From NCBI GenBank assembly GCA_963788015.1, contig CAWBEY010000003.1:313564-377563 (forward strand): a DNA stretch of 64,000 nt, written 5' to 3'. The notes below the pieces were generated by a model that saw only the letters and a list, made by a program, of their open reading frames with translations, was not told the origin of the DNA and did no database searches. Source of the stretch: JBBRHH01 sp963788015 (lineage in GTDB: Bacteria; Planctomycetota; Phycisphaerae; Tepidisphaerales; Tepidisphaeraceae). Both the position numbers and the translations under genes were made by a program. Within the stretch, counting starts at the first letter, position 1, and the number at the start of each line of letters is the position of its first letter. This document shows, piece by piece, positions 57,636 to 64,000 of the stretch.

Positions 57636-60165
57636 TCATTGATTCGTTTGTGCTGGGGTGCGGTGGGCTTGGGGGTTTAGGGGGAGGTGGACGGTGAAGA
57701 CTGCGCCGCCTTGGGGGGCGTTGGTCAAGTCAATGTGGCCGCCGTGCTCCTGGACGATGCCGTAGCTGATGCTGAGGCCAAGGCCGGTGCCGGCGCCCTG
57801 GGGCTTGGTGGTGAAGAAGGGGTCGAAGATTTTCTGGCGGATGGATTCGGGGACGCCCGGGCCGTTGTCGGTGACTTCGATGCAGATTTCATCGCCGTCG
57901 CGCGAGGTGCGGAGCTTGACGAGGCCGCCTTCGGGGCAGGCGTCGATGGCGTTGGCGAGGAGATTCATGACGACCTGGTTGATCTTGGCGGGATAGCAAC
58001 TGACGGGAGGAAGGGTGCGAGGCTGGTTTCGATGAGGACCTGATTCTTTTTGGCCCGGCCGAGGATGATGTTGACGGTGGATTCGAGGCCGGAATTCAAG
58101 TCCACCTCGTGGAAGTCACCTTCATCAAGGCGGGCGAAATCGCGTAAATCTTTGACGATCTGGTGGATTCGGCGGAGGCCTTCGCGGGAGCGGACGAGCA
58201 GATCGCCGAGGTTGTCGAGGCTGTAGGTGAGGTCGAGGCGATCGGTCAGTTCCTGGATCTTGGCGGATAGCTCTGGCTGCATGGTGGAGAGCGAGCCGTT
58301 GACCTGCTGGTAAAGGCCAATGAGCTCGCGGATGCCGCCCAGATCGCGCTGGAGGACGGCGACGTTGTTGCTGACGAAGGCGAGCGGGTTGTTGATCTCG
58401 TGGGCAACGCCCGCGACCATCTGGCCGAGGCCGGCGAGCTTTTCGGTTTGAACAAGGGCGGTCTGTGCTTGCTTGAGGGCGGCATGGGCTTCGCGCTCGG
58501 AGCGGGCGGATTGCTCGAGCTGGGTGTTTTGCTCCAGAAGCTGGGCTTGATCGCGTTTGCGGGCGGTGATGTCGTGGACAAATGCGCTGAAGAATAATCG
58601 GTTGTCGAGCTCGATGGGGGCGATGGTCATCTCGACGGGAAATTCTTCGCCGTCGCGGCGGACGGCGGTGATCTCAATGCGATTGTTCAGCAAGGGGCCT
58701 TCGCCGGTCTCCAGATATTTCGCCAAGCCATGGTGATGGGCTTCGCGGTATTGCGGAGGGATGACGGTATCGGCGAGGACTCGGCCGATTGCTTCGTCGC
58801 GCGACCAGCCGAAGGTGACCTCGGCCTGGCGGTTCCATTCGATGATGCGGCCTTCGATGTCCATGGCGACGAAGGCGTCGTTGGCGGTATCGACAATGAG
58901 GCGTGAGCGGAGTTCGCTGGAGCGGAGGGCGGCCTCGGCGCGCTTGCGTTCGGTGATGTCGCGGACAACGGTGCAGAGGACCTGGCCGGAGGCGTCGTCG
59001 ATGACGGCGGAGCTGACTTGCACATCGACAATGGAACCGTCTTTGCGGCGGTATTGGCGCTCGCCAAGGACGGGAGCGCCGGCGGCGATCACCTTCTGAA
59101 TCTGCGCGTCGATCTGCTCGGGGCTGTCGGCGACGATGCGGTAGACGCTGGAGCCTTGGGCCTCGAGCGGGGAATAGCCCAAAAGGCGGAGGAAGGCGAG
59201 GTTGACGTCGACGATGGTTTTGGATTTGACCTCGGTGAGGTAAATGCCTTCAGCGGCCTGCTCGATGACGGAGTGGTAGCGCTGTTCGGCGTGGCGGGCG
59301 GTGAGTTCGACTTCGCGGCGCTGGAGCTCAGCGCCGTGGAGCCAGCGGGCGGTGAACCAGACGAGAAGGGAGAAGACGACGATATCGCAGACGACCAGGA
59401 GGGAGATGGCGAAGTTGGTGTCGAAGCGGCCGCGTTGGTGGCCGGTGAAGGCGGCGAGGCCAAAGACAAAGGGGATGAAGATGGCGGCCGGAAGCAGGCG
59501 GCGGGCGAGGGCAGCGCCGGCGGTGTCGGAGATGGCGGTGGCCATCGGTTCCTGATCCGGGCGGCGCAGAGGATGCCGAGGCAGAGGAAGAGGAAGCAGA
59601 TGGCGGTGTTGAGGGCCATCGGGATCTGGGCGTGGGGGACGGTGTAGAAGAGGCCCAGATTGAAGGCGTAGCCGATGATGGCAAGCATTCCGACGGCGGC
59701 GGCGGCGAGGGTGACGGTGCGGACGAGGATGCGTTTTGTGCCGACAGTGTCGAGGAAGAAGAGAGCAAATCCGACGAGAACGAAGTCGATGGCGGTGTTG
59801 ACCGCCATGGTGTTGCCGTTGAGACGGTTGTGAAAGAGGAGGGTGTCGAGGTGGAGATTTTTTCCGGTGGCGGCGGAAACCAGACGCGAGCCGCCGGCGA
59901 GGATGATGGGGAGTGCGATGCCCCGCCCGGCCCGGCGCCATTTGTAGGCGGGGCGGTCCAGGAGAAGGAGGCCCGCGCCGCTGAGGAGGAAGCAGACGGC
60001 CGTGGTGGGGTTCATGGGCGTCATGCCGGGCACGACGCTGCGGAGCGCTTCGATGTCATAGACCCAGCCGATCAGGGCGATCATGGGCAGGATCATGATT
60101 GCAAAAGCAACGGTGCGCGAGAACTCGGTGAGGCGGATGCGAAGTTGTTGTTCTCTGGCCGTCAT
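57636..60165 (-). CDS. Membrane sensor histidine kinase with two PAS domains, frameshifted
   Basis: About 840 residues. N-terminal region with about eight membrane segments (TVAFAIMILPMIALIGW, AVCFLLSGAGLLLL, VTLAAAAVGMLAIIGYAF, ISLLVVCDIVVFSLLVWF). Two PAS domains (VIEQAAEGIYLTEVKSKTIV, RIIEWNRQAEVTFGWSRDEA) each ending DITERKR/ARKR. HisKA H-box GQMVAGVAHEINNPLAF, HATPase N-box MNLLANAIDACPEGG and G-boxes NGPGVPESI and GTGLGLSISYG. Breaks near 59545 and 58005. It follows the receiver-kinase gene by 34 bp and is probably co-transcribed with it. Confidence 0.88.
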
Positions 60166-60199
60166 GGTGCGTCCCCCGTATGGGGGTTTGGCCGAGCAT

Positions 60200-61370
60200 T
60201 TAGCCGGGAGTAGCCGGCAGTGAAATGGTAAAGGTCGTACCGCCGCCCACCTGGCTTTCGACGGCAACGGTTCCGCCGTGCATTTCGACGAAGGCCTTTA
60301 CGACGCTGAGGCCAAGGCCCAGGCCCTGGCGCTGGAATTCGAACGTGCCCGAGGAGTGGCGTGAGACATCGAAGCCGGTGAAAAATGGTTCGAAGAGGCG
60401 GGCGCGCGATGCGTCGTTGATGCCCACGCCGGTGTCACGAACCTGGATCTCGAGGGACTGGTTGTCCAGGCGGCGGGCGAGCAGTGAGATTGCGCCGCCG
60501 TCGGGCGTGAACTTGATGGCGTTGAGGAGGAGGTGATTGATGCTGTCGCGGATCTTTTCGGCGTCGAGGCGCATGTTGCCCAGGTCGCCGGTGAAATCCA
60601 GGAGGAGCTCCTGATGGCGCAGCTCGATGAACGGGCGCACGTCGTCGGCGGCCTGCCGGAGGACGTTGGAGAGATTGACGCTTTCGCGCTCGCCAAGCTT
60701 GTCGAACTTACCGGCCGTGAGCATGGCGATGATCTGCTCGATGAGGTGGCGAAGCCGTTCGGCGGCGCTGTCGATGCGCGGGAGCCAGTCTTTTAAGGGA
60801 GGCTCGACGTTGGTGAGGCGCTCGGCCAGCTTCACCATGCCCAGAAGGATCGTGAGGGGGGTGCGCAGCTCGTGGCTGGCGACACGGATGAAATTGGTTT
60901 TGAGCTCGTTGGCCTCGCGAAGCTGGGTGTTGACGGCTTCGAGTTGGGCATTCTTGGTCTGGAGATCTTCCATGAGACGACGGCGCTCGACGATGAGATC
61001 GTAGCGCTCGACGGCTTCGCGGATGATGGTTTGAAGCTCGTCGGGGTCCCACGGCTTGTTGATGTAGCGATAGACGTTGCCCTGGTTGATGGCTTCGATG
61101 ACAGCGCGGATATCGGCGTAGCCGGTGAAGAGGAGGCGAGTGGCCTCGGGATGCTCGCCGCGAATGTGCTTGAGGAACTCGACGCCGGTCATCGCGGGCA
61201 TGCGCTGATCGGTCATCACGACATGGACTTCCTCGGTTTCAAGGATGCTGCATGCCCTCGGCGGCGCTGGTGGCAACCAGGACGCGGTGGTCGAGGCGTA
61301 AGAGGTCGTGAACGCTGCGGCCAACATCCGGCTCATCGTCCACGACGAGGATCGTGTGTCGCTTCTGCAT
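60200..61370 (-). CDS. Receiver-histidine kinase hybrid, frameshifted
   Basis: About 389 residues. Receiver domain first: MQKRHTILVVDDEPDVGRSV, VMTDQRMPAMTGVEFLKHIR with the phospho-Asp, and YINKPWDPDELQTII. Then a linker coiled coil (QTKNAQLEAVNTQLREANEL), HisKA H-box VASHELRTPLTILLGMVKLA, HATPase with LLLNAIKFTPDGG, RDTGVGINDASRARLFEPFF and GLGLGLSVVKAFVEMHGG. Break near 61250, between EGMQ and ILETEEVHVVMTD. GGAG precedes ATG 61370 by 9 bases. Receiver-first kinases often act as second-stage relay kinases. Confidence 0.88.
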
Positions 61371-61518
61371 CGACAAAGACTCCGCTGCCGATCCCACCCG
61401 CGCGGGGTGCGCGGGGGGAAGGTGAGCGGGAGTATAACCGGGGAGGCGGCAAGTGTGGCAATAAAGCGCCGTCGGATTCGATGGCGCGGGTGCGGAACCT
61501 GATTGGGCGACTTAAGGA

Positions 61519-62440
61519 TTAATCGTTGTCGTGATGGCCACGGGACTGTTTCTTGCCGCGGGGGGATTCGTCGCGGTCGTCATCCTGTTTGGGGCCACCG
61601 TGCTGGGGACCGGCGTTTTGGCGGACGTGATCCTGGGGACCACGATGATCGTCCTGGGCGTCTGGGCCATGCGGGCGGGGGCCAGCGTCGCGGCCGTCCC
61701 GGCCACCGCGAAACCCGTCTTGGGGCGGGCCATCATGACTCGGGCCGCCGCGCCCTGGGCCAGCGTCCTGGCGGACATGATCGGCGGGGCCATTGGGGCG
61801 GAAGCCGGGGCGGCCGGGATTTTCCTGGGTGTCGAAGTGGCGGCGCTGGGGGGCTTGATGCTCGGGTGTTTCATCGTGCTGGGGGCCGTGCGAGCGGCGC
61901 GGTCCTGGGGGCCTTGCTGGTTGTCGCGGTTCCAGCCCTGCGGGCCGCGGCGGCCCTGGCGGCCATTGTCGCCTTGCCGGTTGCGCATGCCGTGTTGCCA
62001 GGGTTGCATGCCGGGGCCGCCATGCGGGCCGAAGCCGCCGAAGCCGCCGCGCTGGCGGCCAAAGAAGCCTTGGCCCGGGGCGCGGTGATCGCCGGCGTCG
62101 TTGCCACCTTTATTGCCGGGAGCTTGTTTACCGTGTTGTTCGGCCGCATCGCGGCCGGGGCGGCGGTCGGTTTCGCGGCGATTTGTGTCGGTCGAACCCT
62201 GGCCTTTCACATGGGCCACTTTCTCCTGCAATTGCGCCAACTGATCCTGCAACTGCTTGAGTGTGGCCTGCATCTGCTTGAGTTGAGCATCGCGCGGATC
62301 GGCGTTGCGTTCCTCACGGTCGCGGTTGCGCGGGCGGGCTTTCTGGAATCTTCGGCGTCGTCTTTGGGCTTGGCCGAGACTGAAAGCGTGGTACAGAAAA
62401 TGGCTGCGCCAAAGGCGAGCATGAGCGGTCGGATCGACAT
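61519..62440 (-). CDS. Secreted coiled-coil and Gly/Arg/His/Asp-rich protein, frameshifted
   Basis: About 305 residues. Signal peptide MSIRPLMLAFGAAIFCTTLSVSA, then a charged segment and a coiled coil (QATLKQLQDQLAQLQEKVAH). The rest is low complexity: first HGKQAPGNKGGNDAGDHRA and FGRQRGGFGGFGPHGG, and in a further frame HDGPPQDGFRGGRDGRDAG and RPHGPDAQDDHRG, ending KKQSRGHHDND. Breaks near 62330 and 61890. GGAG is 7 bases before ATG 62440. It is divergent from the response regulator, so it may be a target of that two-component system (inference). The overlapping hydrophobic plus-strand open frame is a composition shadow. Confidence 0.65.
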
Positions 62441-62674
62441 GTGGTTTCTCCAGTAAGTATGATCGGTCGTACTGGATAACGCCGTCGTGAGCAGAAAATT
62501 GTCAGCGGATGAATTGAAAGATTACATTTCAACGACAAGCAACTGTCGAGAAGGCCAGTCAATAATGGCTTACCGCATTAAAACCGCTGTTTCACCCGAG
62601 TAGACGGAGCATGGCTGATGGCGGATGACATCAATTGGATAGGTTTGGGAGAAGCCGCACTGTACAATGCGTCT

Positions 62675-63346
62675 GTGCGAATACTTATCATCGAAGACGA
62701 AAAGAAGACGGCGTCGTACCTTCAAAAAGGTTTGATTGAAAACGGCTTTGGGGTGGACGTGGCCGAGCAGGGTGAACAGGGTTTGCAGATGGCGAGCAGC
62801 CGCCAATACGACCTGATCATCCTGGACGTGATGCTGCCGGAGCGGGATGGCTGGTCGGTGTTGGAGGAACTGCGAAGCGCGGGCAGCAGACGCCGGTGTT
62901 GTTCCTGACGGCGGGATTCGGTGAACGACCGGGTGAAGGGGCTGGAACTGGGGGCGGATGATTACCTGGTTAAGCCGTTTGCATTCACGGAATTGCTGGC
63001 GCGGGTGCGGTCGGTGATGCGGCGCGGGCCGACGCGCCATGCGGAGACTTTTCAGGTGGGCGATCTGGAAGTGGACCCGGTGCGGCATCGCGTAACGCGG
63101 GCGGGAAAGAGGCTGGATTTGACGGCCAAGGAATTCGGGCTGTTGTCGCTGATGTCGCGGCGCGCGGGGGAAGTGTTGTCGCGGACGCTGATCGCCGAGC
63201 AGGTGTGGGACATTAACTTCGATCACGACACGAATGTGGTGGACGTGCATGTGCGGAGGCTCAGGGCGAAGGTGGACGATCCGTACGAGAAGAAGCTGAT
63301 CCACACGATCCGGGGCGTGGGCTATGTCCTTGAAGACCGGCAATGA
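62675..63346 (+). CDS. OmpR-family response regulator (CusR/CopR-like), two frameshifts
   Basis: About 224 residues. Receiver: VRILIIEDEKKTASYLQKGL, phospho-Asp in LIILDVMLPERDGW, and DYLVKPFAFTELLARVRSVM. Winged helix: KRLDLTAKEFGLLSLMSRRA, FDHDTNVVDVHVRRLRAKVD and LIHTIRGVGYVLE, as in heavy-metal CusR/CopR regulators. Two one-base breaks near 62885 and 62910 (LTARDSVNDRVKG restored). GTG start at 62675; an ATG at 62618 is in frame. Its stop overlaps the next gene ATG (ATGA). Confidence 0.87.
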
Positions 63347-64000
63347 CCCCCCTATCGCGACAACGGCCGGCAAGCTGCGCCTGGTCGCTGGCAGCGCGGC
63401 TGACGGCGTGGTACGTGCTCTCGGCGTTTGCGCTGATCGCGGTGGCGACAATTTTGCTTTACGTCAGCTTCGTTAAAAATCTCGACCGCGAGCACGATCA
63501 ATTTCTCATCGACAAAATCCGGGTGATGCGGGGGCTGCTTCGGGAAAGGCCGTCGGATGAGGTATCGCTGCGTGAGGAGGTGGAGGAGGACTCGGGCGCC
63601 GCGGCAATTTGCGCGGATCTACGTGCGCATCCTCACACCTGGCGGCAGGACGTTGTTTGAATTGCGCGAGATGGGGCGGTACGTGCCGGCCAACGTCTTC
63701 CCGCCGCCGCTGGCGACGGGACGCGCCACACGGCGCGGTGGAGATAACGGGCGGCGGGTTGCCATTTCGGGTGATGTCGGCGATGGCAGCGGCGGGTCAT
63801 CCGACGCCGGAGGCGACGACCACGTGCGCGACTACGCAACATGGACGGATCAGATCGGATGGGCCGTATATTGTGCAGGTGGTGCTGGAAACGGAGTCGA
63901 TCAACGGGCTGCTGTCGGCGTATCGGCGCAGGCTCTGGATGGTGTTGACGCTGGCGCTGGTGGCTTCGGGCGTGGTGGGGTATCGAATCGCGCGCGCGGA
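63343..64000 (+). CDS. Sensor histidine kinase (CusS-like), cut by the window end, frameshifted
   Basis: The N-terminal 215 residues of a membrane kinase: TAWYVLSAFALIAVATILLY (first membrane segment), then a periplasmic loop (FVKNLDREHDQFLIDKIRVM) with a break near 63605. Another frame continues FARIYVRILTPGGRTLFELR and the second membrane segment starts about 63930 (LWMVLTLALVASGVVGYRI). Heavy-metal sensor kinases have this layout and sit in this operon position after CusR-like regulators (ATGA overlap). The kinase core lies outside the window. Confidence 0.75.

Noticed and set aside
61503..62456. Long hydrophobic plus-strand open frame (317 codons)
   Set aside because: It is the complement of a Gly/Asp/His-rich minus-strand gene that has a signal peptide and a ribosome site; GC-rich antisense strands commonly give Ala/Gly/Val-rich open frames.

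Overview
The window is a GC-rich bacterial chromosome segment that looks planctomycete, most likely from the Phycisphaerae/Tepidisphaera-Humisphaera side. This rests on several large secreted proteins with an N-terminal LEPR-XLL-type motif, a PEP-CTERM protein, a pseudopilin of the kind abundant in planctomycetes, PQQ/GSDH/ThuA-type exoproteins, an HTH-receiver fusion, and YjbQ and DUF2330 genes. The taxonomic call is inference from gene content; no rRNA is present.

Layout. 0-9 kb: metabolism (TPP-dependent pyruvate oxidase-like enzyme, IlvD, YjbQ, GalU, soluble transhydrogenase) and a secreted beta-helix protein. 9-17 kb: translation and housekeeping genes (RsmA, IF-1, RsgA, TadA, NifU-type scaffold, GalE), interrupted by a homing-endonuclease-associated-repeat protein and two overlapping small TIR genes. 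17-22 kb: accessory DNA with an exact-period 11-bp tandem array, a HigBA toxin-antitoxin pair, a broken unknown gene and a WG-repeat protein. 22-43 kb: secreted and cell-surface proteins (PPC domain, PEP-CTERM, S53 peptidase with CBM6-like repeats, FG-GAP protein, DUF2330), glutamate dehydrogenase, a site-2 protease, an HTH-receiver regulator and a glycosyltransferase. 43.36-45.7 kb: a small integron with four single-gene cassettes on the minus strand, each followed by a roughly 100-bp attC site, a candidate attI and a truncated, stop-containing tyrosine-recombinase start on the plus strand. 45.7-54 kb: two C39-like peptidase genes, a sialate O-acetylesterase remnant, and a very large GSDH-PKD-PA14-CBM6-ThuA protein. 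54-64 kb: a CNB-DUF1003 protein, tRNA-Thr, pseudopilin, PQQ-propeller protein, and three sets of two-component signalling genes, the last truncated by the window edge.

Sequence quality matters here. Most long genes, including essential ones such as rsgA, are broken by one-base indels, many of them in short homopolymers or GC-rich runs, and are restored in frame by adding or removing one base. I read these as uncorrected long-read errors, not biological decay, and I annotate each such gene as one CDS with the approximate break points. The integrase remnant is different: it is truncated as well as interrupted.

The most noteworthy region is the integron. The 5' end of three cassettes is complementary to the R'' of its own attC (7/7, 6/7, 7/7), and the fourth matches 5/7 at the candidate attI. 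That is the signature left by insertion of circular cassettes.
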